The notes: generated by a model from the letters alone, not told the origin. A DNA stretch of 10,134 bases from Nanobdellota archaeon (GCA_018813725.1 JAHJBD010000127.1:1-10134), one strand, 5' to 3'. Positions 1-7,958 are shown, counted from the first letter of the stretch. Numbers and translations: made by a program.

Positions 1-1
1 A

Positions 2-1360
2 AGCAGGTGGCTTCTTAAGATAATCCGAATCTCCATTAAAGGAAATAAACAGATGATCTTATGGATTGGAACCATTGAACAAAGAATCTCTGTTCTTAAA
101 ACAGCCACTGGTAATAGCACTGATGGCATGGATAACATTCTTTTGATCTGTCAAAATCAGCTTGAATTTAGGCGAAAGATATTAAGTTTCTTTGAGCAGA
201 TGGAACCAATAATTATCAGAATTAAGGCCATTGCAGATGATAAGGGGCAACAGATCAGCAGGTATGATAGAATGCGTGAGCTGCAGAGAGAATTGTATCA
301 AGTTGTAAAAGAAGAGCTAAAGATTGAAGACTCTAATGTTAATCTTGAAAATTTGGAAGAGCATGAAGACCAGGTTTGTAAGTATTTGGAACAATATTAT
401 TTCAATAAGCAAAGGACAACGACCAATATTGATACCAAACTTAGTAGAAGACGAGGAAGGATTAAGAAGTTAAAGACTTTGTCAATGTGGCTTTCAAAGA
501 ATTTTAGAATTGATATGATACCCATAACTTCAGCAGTCATCCATTATCCAAAAGTACTAGGATTTGTTAAAGATTTTCGTATGAATAAGGAGATGTCTAA
601 TCTTCGTAAGATACATAAAGACAGGATTAAAAGATCTGCTGTAAAGATTGGAACCAGAAGAGGAATAGTATTGAGTGGAACTTATCTTGAGAAAGAAAAT
701 TGTAGTAAAGTTGTTGTAATGCTTCATGGTGTAACGTTTGGAAGGTTTAGTATGTTAGTTAATGCTTTAGAATATAATGCCAATTATAATATCCTAATAT
801 TTGATCTAGCTGGACATGTAAGTAGTGGGGGGTTTGGAGGATTAGGAGTTCAAGATTCAAAAGATTTTGTTGATGTTTTGGATTGGTTAGTTGATGATAA
901 AAAGAATACTGAAATTGGAGTTTATGGTGTATCCCTTGGTGGATCAGCTGCAATAGGTGGAATTGCTAAATTTCCAAGACAAGAATTAATTAAGGCTGCT
1001 GTTTTTCAAGCTGCGTTTGCTGATAGAAATCAAACCCTTGATGAGTATTATGTTAATGTATTTAAGATGCCCGATTGTCCATTAAGGAAGTTTATCAAAT
1101 TTGCACTTGATTATAATCTAAAAGAAAAAGAACGTGATTACAAGCCAAAAGAATTAATTAGAGCAATAAGGTGCCCAATATTTCTTATACATGACATTGA
1201 GGATCCGTTAACAAAGTTCCATCATGCAGAAGACCTTGCTAGAAATGTAAGATCTCCTTTGAAAACATATTTTAGGCATGGTAATGACCATTTCTCACCT
1301 TCTAATAAGGTTAAGATGTATTTAGTATTTCAGTTTCTTATGAAATACCTTGGAGAATAG
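2..1360 (+). CDS. Alpha/beta hydrolase with long helical N-terminal region (probably 5'-partial)
   Basis: The C-terminal half is an alpha/beta-hydrolase fold. Numbering from the ATG at 53, it has a strand followed by His-Gly (225-226, oxyanion region), the nucleophile elbow GVSLGG with Ser294, a probable acid Asp384 in HDIEDP, and a probable catalytic His413 in HGNDHF. All three catalytic residues appear present, so it is probably active; the substrate (ester, peptide or lipid) cannot be read. Residues 1-190 are charged, helix-rich and unrecognised, with no signal peptide or clear membrane segment. The frame is open from base 2 to the ATG at 53. That ATG lacks the TATA box at about -26 that other genes here have, although an AAAGGA at 38-43 could serve as ribosome site. 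I infer that the true start lies left of the window. The gene looks more AT-rich than its neighbours (20 of 60 G+C at 721-780 against 33 of 60 at 2341-2400 in mgtE). Confidence 0.8.
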   Translation, partial: SRWLLKIIRISIKGNKQMILWIGTIEQRISVLKTATGNSTDGMDNILLICQNQLEFRRKILSFFEQMEPIIIRIKAIADDKGQQISRYDRMRELQRELYQVVKEELKIEDSNVNLENLEEHEDQVCKYLEQYYFNKQRTTTNIDTKLSRRRGRIKKLKTLSMWLSKNFRIDMIPITSAVIHYPKVLGFVKDFRMNKEMSNLRKIHKDRIKRSAVKIGTRRGIVLSGTYLEKENCSKVVVMLHGVTFGRFSMLVNALEYNANYNILIFDLAGHVSSGGFGGLGVQDSKDFVDVLDWLVDDKKNTEIGVYGVSLGGSAAIGGIAKFPRQELIKAAVFQAAFADRNQTLDEYYVNVFKMPDCPLRKFIKFALDYNLKEKERDYKPKELIRAIRCPIFLIHDIEDPLTKFHHAEDLARNVRSPLKTYFRHGNDHFSPSNKVKMYLVFQFLMKYLGE

Positions 1361-1364
1361 CAAC

Positions 1365-1374
1365 ATTTATTAAT
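1365..1374 (+). promoter_or_regulatory. TATA box of mgtE
   Basis: TTTATTAA lies in the 34-bp gap after the hydrolase gene, centred about 26 nt before the mgtE ATG. This places transcription start at or beside the start codon (leaderless). A GAGGG at 1378-1382 lies 12 nt before the ATG, rather far for a ribosome site. Confidence 0.5.
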
Positions 1375-1394
1375 TCTGAGGGCATTTACTTAGC

Positions 1395-2726
1395 ATGGTA
1401 AAGATCCATAAGCTCAAGGAATTCTTAGAGCAGAACAAGACTGCGAAATTAAAACAGATCATAACCAAGAATCAAGACCAAGAAGTAGCGATGCTTATCG
1501 ATCAGCTGGATAATAAGAACAAAGTCAAATTATATCTATTGATTCCAACAAAACGTGCATCTGAAGTTTTATGGGAGGTCAGCCAGTATTCCAGGAAGAT
1601 AATCCTGCGGAGCTTAAAGAACAAATATATCGCGTCTGTTATCGAAAAGACAGAATCTGATGACTCAGCAGATATCCTGGGAGAGGTTTCTGAAAGGGCA
1701 GCTAAAAAGATAATTGAGCAGCTTCCTGAAGAGAAAAAGGAGGCTATCGTTCCTCTGACCAAATATGAAGAAGACACTGCAGGAAGCCTTATGAAGTCAG
1801 AGCTTGTGTCTATCAGCGACAAGGTTACAGTACAAAAAGCGATAGAAGCACTAAAAAAAGAAGATCTGGTAAATATAAACTATGTATATATAGTGGACCA
1901 GACTGATAAGCTAAAAGGAGTGGTCACCCTGAATGAACTGATTACTGCATCACCCAACCAATATGTAAGCAGTATCATGAAAAAGCGCCTGATCACTCTT
2001 GACGCTAACATGGATACTGGGGATGTAGCTGAAATATTCAGGCGTGAGGATATAGTGGCCTTACCTGTAGTGGATCAACAAGGCAGGTTATTAGGAAGGA
2101 TAACAGTTGACGACATCTTGGACCTAGTGCATGAAGAAGCAACCGAAGATATGTTCAAGTTTGCAGGTGTAAATCCTAATGAAAGCGCATACGACCCGTT
2201 ATTTGACTCTATAAAGAAAAGGCTGCCTTGGCTTATCTTAAACCTTGGCACTGCGTTTCTTGCAGCATTAACTGTATCTATGTTCACAGACACTTTGCAG
2301 GCTGTTGTCATACTAGCAGCATTCATGCCGATCGTTGCAGGCCTTGGCGGAAATTCAGGGACACAGACCCTGACACTCATAGTGAGGGGCCTTGCACTAA
2401 ATCAACTCAGCCCTGCAAGCTACAGAAAGATTGTTTTGAAGGAGATCTCTGTCGGGATAATCCATGGCATGATACTTGGGTCTATCATGGGCACTATCGC
2501 TACAATATGGCAAGGAAATGTTATGATAGGACTTACTATCTTTATGGCAATGACCATAAGCATAACGCTTGCTGGATTTATCGCGACATCAGTACCGATG
2601 CTGCTAAAGAAACTCAAGATCGATCCAGCGATAGCATCGAGCGTTTTTATTACTGCTACAACTGATATAATCGGGTTTTTCAGTTTTCTTGGGATAGCAA
2701 CTTTTTTCCTTCAGTATCTGGTTTAA
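1395..2726 (+). CDS. mgtE: Magnesium transporter MgtE
   Basis: Mg2+-selective channel of the cytoplasmic membrane, gated by intracellular Mg2+; known family members are homodimers. The 443 residues match the usual length and domain order: a helical MgtE N domain (about 1-125), linker with EEDTAGSLM (125-133), CBS domain 1 (about 136-187), CBS domain 2 (about 198-246), a plug helix (about 247-275) and five predicted membrane helices (about 279-441). The family signature is visible at 312-323 (PIVAGLGGNSGT). Asp424 in TTDIIGFF matches the pore aspartate that binds Mg2+ in the Thermus protein (Asp432 there, from memory). The ATG at 1395 is supported by the TATA box 26 nt upstream. It is convergent with the next gene, with only 15 bp between stops. 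The 34-bp upstream gap is too short for an Mg2+ riboswitch, so control is probably by CBS-domain gating of the protein. Confidence 0.96.
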   Translation: MVKIHKLKEFLEQNKTAKLKQIITKNQDQEVAMLIDQLDNKNKVKLYLLIPTKRASEVLWEVSQYSRKIILRSLKNKYIASVIEKTESDDSADILGEVSERAAKKIIEQLPEEKKEAIVPLTKYEEDTAGSLMKSELVSISDKVTVQKAIEALKKEDLVNINYVYIVDQTDKLKGVVTLNELITASPNQYVSSIMKKRLITLDANMDTGDVAEIFRREDIVALPVVDQQGRLLGRITVDDILDLVHEEATEDMFKFAGVNPNESAYDPLFDSIKKRLPWLILNLGTAFLAALTVSMFTDTLQAVVILAAFMPIVAGLGGNSGTQTLTLIVRGLALNQLSPASYRKIVLKEISVGIIHGMILGSIMGTIATIWQGNVMIGLTIFMAMTISITLAGFIATSVPMLLKKLKIDPAIASSVFITATTDIIGFFSFLGIATFFLQYLV

Positions 2727-2741
2727 TACACCTAGAATCAG

Positions 2742-4067
2742 TCAAATCTTAGAGATTGTAAGCGGTAAGCCTGCTGCTGCTGCCTGTTCCAAAAATCTTG
2801 ATTGGTCGTAATGAACATTCTTGATCAGGCCAATCAAGCCAGGCATGAATTCCCTTGGATGACTATCCTGAGGAAAATGAATCCCTTCGTCAAGGCGGAG
2901 CGGCTCAGGTGATGAGTTATGAAGAAGCAGATAGTGGTGAGTTTGATTATCTCGCAATAACAAGCCTCCGCCATTGTATCTTGATTCCCAAGAACTCAGT
3001 GTGATAGGATTCTTTTCTCTATCCTTGATCACAGTAGCATACCTGAAATCAATGTGTGTTGGATCTTCAGTAACTTCAAAAGGCGCGTTTCCCTTTTCGG
3101 CATTGATATGCAACAATTGCAGATAGGTGTTCACTATGCTCAAAAACCTGGCTCTTGCCTCTGAATGAGTATATGGCCCTTCTTGCAGACTTCGGTTCCT
3201 AGGATCATGCTCCTTTCCAACTGTCTCACCGATAATCTCAATCAGATATTTCCCATCCTGGTTTTCTGTCAGATGTGTGCTCACTATCTCAACACGATAT
3301 ACCCTTATGGCATCAGTATAGCCGCACCGGTCTTCCAGCTTTACAACCTTCTCAACATCCATGGTTCCTATCAGGTAACGCAGCCAGGTTGCTCTCCGCT
3401 TCTGGAATTCGTCCTGGTCGATATGTGTTGCTCCCAATTCAGCCGGAAGATTAAGATAACGAAAAGTTGATGGCTCGTGGTTTCTTCCCCTTAATGTAGG
3501 GTCATAAACTGTGTGTTTCAAAGAGGATATGAGAGAACATGCTGAAGCCTGAACCTGGATTCTATTAGAGACATCACTGTCAATATCCAGGATAGTCTCC
3601 TCAGCATAAAGGATCGGCCTTTTACCTTTTTCAGTTATATATAGCCCTAATTCCCAGATAGGGTGGCGGTCCCCTTTCTCCCGATATACTTCCAGTATCA
3701 CAAGGTTAGCCTGGTATTTACCGATATTAGCGCGGGCAAATACCTTAAAGTCACTCTGATGGCTGAACCCATTATAACTATTTGCCATTATAGATAGTGT
3801 GTCTGGCTCAAAATTGTAGTTAAGCATATGCCTTCTTTGCTGAGCTGCATCTTCAGGATTTTCGCTTTGGTGAGTAGGTATCTGGATGATCTCGGCATTC
3901 CTTTCTTGCACCCTTTGCTCAAGATCAGGTATATTCTGAAGCTTTCTTAGTACGCTTCTGGGAAGGCCGCCATATGTGAAGAAGTCAAACGCAAGTGTTG
4001 GTGGTTCGCACCTCAAAAGATTAAATATCTTGACATCCAAAGAATCATATTCTGCTGGGACAACCAT
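2742..4067 (-). CDS. Unrecognised 441-residue soluble protein
   Basis: I do not recognise this protein. It is 441 residues, charged, without signal peptide or membrane segment, so probably cytoplasmic. Residues 1-60 look helical and include FDFFTYGGLP (28-37) and a charged helix (38-60). Residues 60-80 are polar and Gln-rich, like a linker. The rest alternates strands and helices. Two blocks (about 108-183 and 254-320) each show paired strands followed by a long helix, possibly a duplication. The tail has GGGLLLRD (366-373), a His pair (377-378) and a run of four alanines (429-432). No nuclease, kinase, NTPase or metal motif is evident. The ATG at 4067 has a TATA box centred 26 nt upstream. 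The gene is divergent from a Lrp/AsnC-like regulator across 104 bp, which suggests the regulator controls it. Its length and ordinary codon use argue that it is a real gene. Confidence 0.85.
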   Translation of the reverse strand: MVVPAEYDSLDVKIFNLLRCEPPTLAFDFFTYGGLPRSVLRKLQNIPDLEQRVQERNAEIIQIPTHQSENPEDAAQQRRHMLNYNFEPDTLSIMANSYNGFSHQSDFKVFARANIGKYQANLVILEVYREKGDRHPIWELGLYITEKGKRPILYAEETILDIDSDVSNRIQVQASACSLISSLKHTVYDPTLRGRNHEPSTFRYLNLPAELGATHIDQDEFQKRRATWLRYLIGTMDVEKVVKLEDRCGYTDAIRVYRVEIVSTHLTENQDGKYLIEIIGETVGKEHDPRNRSLQEGPYTHSEARARFLSIVNTYLQLLHINAEKGNAPFEVTEDPTHIDFRYATVIKDREKNPITLSSWESRYNGGGLLLRDNQTHHYLLLHNSSPEPLRLDEGIHFPQDSHPREFMPGLIGLIKNVHYDQSRFLEQAAAAGLPLTISKI

Positions 4068-4088
4068 TGTGGAGATTTATAGAAAGAT

Positions 4089-4097
4089 ATTTATATA
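4089..4097 (-). promoter_or_regulatory. TATA box of the 441-residue protein gene
   Basis: Read on the minus strand this is TATATAAAT, centred 26 nt before the ATG at 4067, again predicting a leaderless transcript. It is one of the best archaeal box A matches in the window. Confidence 0.6.
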
Positions 4098-4116
4098 TGT
4101 TTTGATTTCTTTCTGG

Positions 4117-4127
4117 TATAATTATAA
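4117..4127 (+). promoter_or_regulatory. Possible TATA box of the Lrp/AsnC-like regulator gene
   Basis: TATAATTATAA is centred about 50 nt before the ATG at 4172. If used, transcription would start near 4148, leaving a leader of about 24 nt that contains AGTGAT (4161-4166), a partial archaeal ribosome-binding site. A second TATATAT at 4150-4156 is only about 20 nt from the ATG, which is too close for the normal spacing. Which one works is unclear. Confidence 0.35.
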
Positions 4128-4130
4128 CAT

Positions 4131-4149
4131 TTCCGTCAATATTACGGAA
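4131..4149. promoter_or_regulatory. Operator-like inverted repeat in the divergent intergenic region
   Basis: TTCCGT (4131-4136) and ACGGAA (4144-4149) are a perfect 6-bp inverted repeat with a 7-bp AT-rich spacer. It lies between the two candidate TATA elements of the regulator gene and 34-60 bp upstream of the opposite gene's TATA box. Lrp/AsnC-family proteins commonly bind short dyads near their own promoters, so this could serve autoregulation and control of the divergent gene. The binding is inferred; only the symmetry is seen. Confidence 0.45.
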
Positions 4150-4171
4150 TATATATCCCTAGTGATTGAAT

Positions 4172-4768
4172 ATGGAAGGTATAAGGCGATTAGATGAAAA
4201 TGAAAGGAAGATAGTGAAGGAACTAATAAAGAACCCAAGGATCAGCGACAACCAGATATCCAAGAACACCAAAGTACCGGTAATGACTGTAAATAGGAAG
4301 AGAAAGCAGCTTGAAGAAGAAAGGTTATTGCACTATTTCACAAGCTTTGACACAGGTGAGTTCGGGACAGGAACATTCAAAGCAAAACAGCTTTACATAA
4401 TCAAATTCAAGACTGGAATAACCAGAAGCCAGTTCATCGAAAAGGTGGAGAAAGATAAAAGATTTCAAGCGTTCAATGCAAGCTATATCAGCCTCTCTTA
4501 TCTTGGTGAGAAAGATGGCAGGCTTGCACTGATAATGGTGCTTGATGCTGAGACTGATTCTTCCCTGGTTGATGAGTTCAGCGGAAAGATAGTACCACAC
4601 CTGAAAGAAAACCTTGGAGAAGAGTGCATAGCAGAACTCATCACAACAAAGATCATCAATACTTTACGAAGACACCATAATTATCTACCTTCGATAAACA
4701 TGGAGAAAGGTGTGATGAAAAAAGACTGGCCAGATGACTGGATCTTTGTGGATAAGATTGTTGAATGA
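4172..4768 (+). CDS. Lrp/AsnC-like transcriptional regulator
   Basis: Probable DNA-binding regulator of 198 residues. Residues 7-55 form a winged helix-turn-helix in AsnC/Lrp style: LDENERKIVKEL opens it, SDNQISKNTKVPVMTVNRK holds the turn and recognition helix, and a charged helix ends it. Residues 72-165 follow a strand-helix-strand-strand-helix-strand order like the RAM ligand-binding domain of Lrp, but the sequence is divergent and the effector cannot be told. A Trp/Asp-rich tail (185-198) is extra. A TTG at 4166 would add two residues; I prefer the ATG at 4172 because it sits six bases after AGTGAT, a partial ribosome site. The gene is divergent from the 441-residue protein and 71 bp upstream of the phosphorylase gene. 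The dyad at 4131-4149 is a candidate autoregulatory site. The fold assignment rests mainly on the N-terminal domain. Confidence 0.8.
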   Translation: MEGIRRLDENERKIVKELIKNPRISDNQISKNTKVPVMTVNRKRKQLEEERLLHYFTSFDTGEFGTGTFKAKQLYIIKFKTGITRSQFIEKVEKDKRFQAFNASYISLSYLGEKDGRLALIMVLDAETDSSLVDEFSGKIVPHLKENLGEECIAELITTKIINTLRRHHNYLPSINMEKGVMKKDWPDDWIFVDKIVE

Positions 4769-4808
4769 AAATATAGTTCTGAAACAGGGGTATTTAGTAT
4801 AGAAACGC

Positions 4809-4816
4809 TTATAAAT
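4809..4816 (+). promoter_or_regulatory. TATA box of the phosphorylase gene
   Basis: TTATAAAT is centred 27-28 nt before the ATG at 4840. It predicts transcription start at that ATG and therefore argues against the TTG at 4825, which would be only about 12 nt from the box and upstream of the transcript. Confidence 0.6.
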
Positions 4817-4839
4817 TAAATTTATTGCACTTTTATTTG

Positions 4840-6618
4840 ATGTCTAATCTTAATACCAAGGTGGCTTATTTTTGTGCTGAGTATGGAATCTCAAATTCTT
4901 TTCCTATGAATGGCGGTCTTGGTGTACTTGCAGGTGAGCTCGCCAAATCTGCTGCTGACCAAGGAAGGCCAATGGTATTTGTTGGAAATTTTTATAGGAT
5001 GGGTAATTTCCATCAAAGACTAGGTCCAACTGGGCAGCAACATGAGTACTATGTACCGTTTGACCCAACAGGGATAATGCATCCGTTAAGAGGAAGCGTT
5101 AGGATCCCTATCCAAGACAGAGAGGTTATTGTTAGAGCTTATGAATTCGGAGTCAGATCAAGCATCAGAGGAAAGGATAATGAAGCTCCACTCCTGTACC
5201 TTTTTGTCGAGCCAAATGGAAATGAATTTGATGCTAATATCAATGGCAGATTATATCCAGGAAAAGGAAAAGAAGAAAACAGGCATATCCATATGGCACA
5301 GGAAGTGCTGCTCGGAATCGGCGGGATGCGGATGCTTGAGGAGCAAGGATATACTGGCATCGAGATAGTCCATCTTAATGAAGGCCATGCTGCGCTTGCG
5401 CCATTTGAGCTTATGCAAAAGATTGGAGAACAAGCAACCAGGGCAAGGACAGTCTATACAACACACACACCTGTCCCTGCTGGGATCGATGCATTTGATG
5501 CAGGAGATGCACATTATATCCTCCCAAAAACATTTGGTGATGGAAGAGAGATCGGAAGGCTAACTCATTCTTCTGGCCTTCACATGATGAAGCTTGCGAT
5601 GGCTCTCTCCGGAAAATCAAATGCTGTATCTGAACTCCACAGGGACGTATCACAAGCATTATTCTCAGATTTTCCTAACATGTCTAACCTCAGATATGTA
5701 GATAATGGAGTGCATCTCCCAACCTGGACTGCGCCAAACATCCAAGTCTTATATGATAGGATCTCTCCTGGTTGGAGAGAACATCCAAGAACACTTGAAA
5801 CTGCACTACTTGACCTGACACCAGAAGAGGTATTAGGGGCGCATGCTATCCCTAAAGCAAGATTAGGTGAATTTATAGACGATAATCTTGGGCATAGGGT
5901 CAGAGGCTATAATCATTTTGATCCAGAAAAACTGACAATAGGCTTTGCTAGAAGGTTTGCTACATATAAACAAGCCAATCTGGTCTTTGAGCATCTTGAT
6001 AGAGTTAAGGAACTGGGCAAAGATGTACAGATCGTTTTTGCTGGCAAAGCACATCCAACCGATGATGGTGGCAAAGGAGTGATAAAGGATGTCTTTAAGT
6101 ATATGAAAGAACTGCAAGAGCATATGTCTATATGGTTTATCGAGGACTATGATATGGACATGGCAAGATTCATGGTTCAGGGGGTTGATGTTTGGCTTAA
6201 CACACCTCAGCAATATGAAGAAGCATCTGGCACAAGCGGGATGAAAGCTGCGATTAATTTTGTGCCTCAACTTTCGATAATCGACGGTTGGTGGACAAGA
6301 GACCAACAGAGAGAAGGTTACAGGCACCCAAAAGGGCTTGTTGAGGGAGTTACTGGATGGGGTATAGGAAATGATCCTTCAATGGAACACTTCAAAAGAG
6401 TAAATGCTGATTGGAGCCTTAGAGAAAGGATGAGAGTAGATAATGCTAGGGACCTTATCGAGAAGATAGGCGGTGTGATCGTTCCGCTGTTTAAAGGAGA
6501 TAAAAAAGGTTGGGCAGATGTTGGAAAGCATGCAGCAGCACTGAACGGATCATATTATAATAGCCATAGGATGCTTGATGAGTATTGGAAACTCTATGAC
6601 CTAGGGCATGGGCTATGA
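4840..6618 (+). CDS. glgP: Alpha-glucan (glycogen/maltodextrin) phosphorylase, GT35 family, short archaeal type
   Basis: Cytoplasmic PLP enzyme that releases glucose-1-phosphate from the non-reducing ends of alpha-1,4-glucans using phosphate. From the ATG at 4840 it has 592 residues, as expected for the short bacterial/archaeal type and well below the roughly 800 of the animal/E. coli type. Visible motifs are VAYFCAEYGI near the N-terminus with NGGLG after it, HLNEGH (178-183), TTHTPVPAG (207-215), GFARRFATYK (368-377), AGKAHPTDDGGK (401-412) and EASGTSGMK (461-469). Lys469 is the expected PLP lysine, and the following IDGWW is typical of the short type. Starting at the upstream TTG (4825) would add five residues; the TATA spacing favours 4840. 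No other glycogen gene is in the window. The preceding regulator may control it, but that is only positional. No frameshift or missing catalytic motif is seen. Confidence 0.95.
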   Translation: MSNLNTKVAYFCAEYGISNSFPMNGGLGVLAGELAKSAADQGRPMVFVGNFYRMGNFHQRLGPTGQQHEYYVPFDPTGIMHPLRGSVRIPIQDREVIVRAYEFGVRSSIRGKDNEAPLLYLFVEPNGNEFDANINGRLYPGKGKEENRHIHMAQEVLLGIGGMRMLEEQGYTGIEIVHLNEGHAALAPFELMQKIGEQATRARTVYTTHTPVPAGIDAFDAGDAHYILPKTFGDGREIGRLTHSSGLHMMKLAMALSGKSNAVSELHRDVSQALFSDFPNMSNLRYVDNGVHLPTWTAPNIQVLYDRISPGWREHPRTLETALLDLTPEEVLGAHAIPKARLGEFIDDNLGHRVRGYNHFDPEKLTIGFARRFATYKQANLVFEHLDRVKELGKDVQIVFAGKAHPTDDGGKGVIKDVFKYMKELQEHMSIWFIEDYDMDMARFMVQGVDVWLNTPQQYEEASGTSGMKAAINFVPQLSIIDGWWTRDQQREGYRHPKGLVEGVTGWGIGNDPSMEHFKRVNADWSLRERMRVDNARDLIEKIGGVIVPLFKGDKKGWADVGKHAAALNGSYYNSHRMLDEYWKLYDLGHGL

Positions 6619-6635
6619 TTATTCTTGAACAAAAC

Positions 6636-6643
6636 TTTTAAAT
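6636..6643 (+). promoter_or_regulatory. TATA box of serS
   Basis: TTTTAAAT in the 48-bp gap after the phosphorylase gene, centred 27-28 nt before the serS ATG at 6667. It predicts an independent, leaderless serS transcript. Confidence 0.55.
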
Positions 6644-6666
6644 AGGCATCACAATTAATCTTTATT

Positions 6667-7938
6667 ATGCTTGACATAAAATTCATAAGAGAGAATATAG
6701 AAGCTGTAAAGCAAGACCTTAACAAAAGGCAGGATTCTGAAAAATTAGAGTGGCTTGATGACCTGCTTTCCAAAGATGAAGAATACAGAAAAGCTCTTGG
6801 AGAATCTGAAAAGCTGAGGGCGTCAAGAAACCAGATCACTGCAGAGATCAACAAGCTAAGGAAAGATGGAAAAGATTTCTCAAAAAAGGTAAAGGAGGCA
6901 AAAGAGCTGCCTGAAAAGATCAAAAAGGCTGAAGAGAATATTGATGAACTGCGAAAGCTGATCAACCATTATCAGATGCGCCTTCCTAACATACTGCATG
7001 AGAGCGTACCGTATGGCAAAGACGGCTCTGAAAACGTGGTTGTCAGGGAAGTTGGGGAAAAAAAGGAATTTGACTTTGAGCTTAGAAATCATGGAGAATT
7101 AATTGAAAGCCTTGGCCTTGCAAACTTTGAAGATGCATCAAGACTGTGCGGCACTGGTTTCTATTACCTGCTTGGAGACATGGCACTCCTTGAGATGGCT
7201 TTGCAAAGGTTTGCTGTTGAAACATTGGTGAAAAAAGGATTTATTGTTGTCGAGCCGCCGTTCATGCTCAAGAGGAAACCATACGAAGGAGTGACTGACC
7301 TAGCTGATTTTGAGACCATGATGTATAAGATTGATGGTGAAGACCTTTTCCTTATCGCAACTTCAGAACATCCTATCGGAGCTATGCTGATGAACAAGGT
7401 ATTGGAAGAAAAAGATATGCCACTTAAATATTGCGGGGTTTCTGCATGTTTTAGGAAGGAGATAGGGTCGCACGGAATTGATGAGAAAGGATTGTTCAGG
7501 GTCCATCAGTTCAACAAGATCGAGCAGTTCATATTCTGCAAGCCAGAAGATTCATGGAAATACCATGAGGAACTTATCGCTAACGCTGAAGAGATATTCA
7601 AAAAATTAAAATTACCTTATCGTGTAATAAATATATGCACAGGGGATATAGGGATTGTCGCTGCAAAGAAGTATGACATCGAAACATGGATGCCGCGAGA
7701 GAAAGAGTATAAAGAGGTTGTCTCGTGTTCAAACTGCACTGGTTACCAAGCAGTAAGGTTAAACATAAAGTATAGGAAAGGATCTGAAAAAGAATATATA
7801 CACACGTTAAATTCAACAGCTGTAGCTACTGGTAGGGCTCTACGTGCAATCATCGAGAATTATCAGCAGAAAGATGGAAGCATTAAAGTTCCTACTGTTC
7901 TTCAAGCGTATGTTGGAAAGAAAGTAATCGGAAAATAA
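6667..7938 (+). CDS. serS: Seryl-tRNA synthetase (SerRS), standard class II type
   Basis: Charges tRNA-Ser with serine in two ATP-dependent steps, in the cytoplasm as a homodimer. The 423 residues carry the standard layout: an N-terminal tRNA-binding domain starting MLDIKFIREN, with a two-helix antiparallel coiled coil (about 25-108) that grips the long variable arm of tRNA-Ser, followed by the class II catalytic domain. Motif 1 helix and strand lie at about 171-198, the serine-binding loop ATSEHP at 231-236, motif 2 at 261-288 with Arg263 in CFRKEIG, and motif 3 at 381-398 with Arg390 in GRALRAIIE. CSNCTGYQAVR (354-364) is the expected conserved core. This is the common SerRS, not the zinc-dependent methanogen form, since the long coiled coil is present. 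The ATG at 6667 has a TATA box at -27. A small zinc-ribbon gene follows after 38 bp and is probably co-transcribed. Confidence 0.97.
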   Translation: MLDIKFIRENIEAVKQDLNKRQDSEKLEWLDDLLSKDEEYRKALGESEKLRASRNQITAEINKLRKDGKDFSKKVKEAKELPEKIKKAEENIDELRKLINHYQMRLPNILHESVPYGKDGSENVVVREVGEKKEFDFELRNHGELIESLGLANFEDASRLCGTGFYYLLGDMALLEMALQRFAVETLVKKGFIVVEPPFMLKRKPYEGVTDLADFETMMYKIDGEDLFLIATSEHPIGAMLMNKVLEEKDMPLKYCGVSACFRKEIGSHGIDEKGLFRVHQFNKIEQFIFCKPEDSWKYHEELIANAEEIFKKLKLPYRVINICTGDIGIVAAKKYDIETWMPREKEYKEVVSCSNCTGYQAVRLNIKYRKGSEKEYIHTLNSTAVATGRALRAIIENYQQKDGSIKVPTVLQAYVGKKVIGK

Positions 7939-7958
7939 AAACCCCAGCCGCCACAAGC

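Noticed and set aside
1361..1394. Possible Mg2+ riboswitch before mgtE
   Set aside because: Only 34 bp are available and the promoter lies within them; too short for any known Mg2+ riboswitch.
2228..2665. 145-codon open frame on the plus strand inside mgtE
   Set aside because: Cys/His-rich composition typical of a frame-shadow; fully inside conserved membrane-domain coding sequence.
2702..2707. Run of six T near the end of mgtE as a terminator
   Set aside because: It lies inside the coding sequence about 17 nt before the stop, in Phe codons; T runs also occur elsewhere in this gene.
4166..4171. TTG as alternative start of the Lrp/AsnC-like gene
   Set aside because: It would overlap the partial ribosome site AGTGAT and add only two residues; the ATG at 4172 fits the family start better.
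4825..4839. TTG as alternative start of the phosphorylase gene
   Set aside because: It lies only about 12 nt from the TATA box, so upstream of the expected transcript; MSNLNTKVAYF from 4840 matches the family's N-terminus.
5863..6327. 154-codon minus-strand open frame inside the phosphorylase gene
   Set aside because: Antisense shadow of conserved catalytic sequence; no promoter or recognisable protein.
6594..6965. 123-codon minus-strand Ser/Phe-rich frame over the start of serS
   Set aside because: The Ser/Phe richness is what the antisense of Lys/Glu-rich coiled-coil codons gives.
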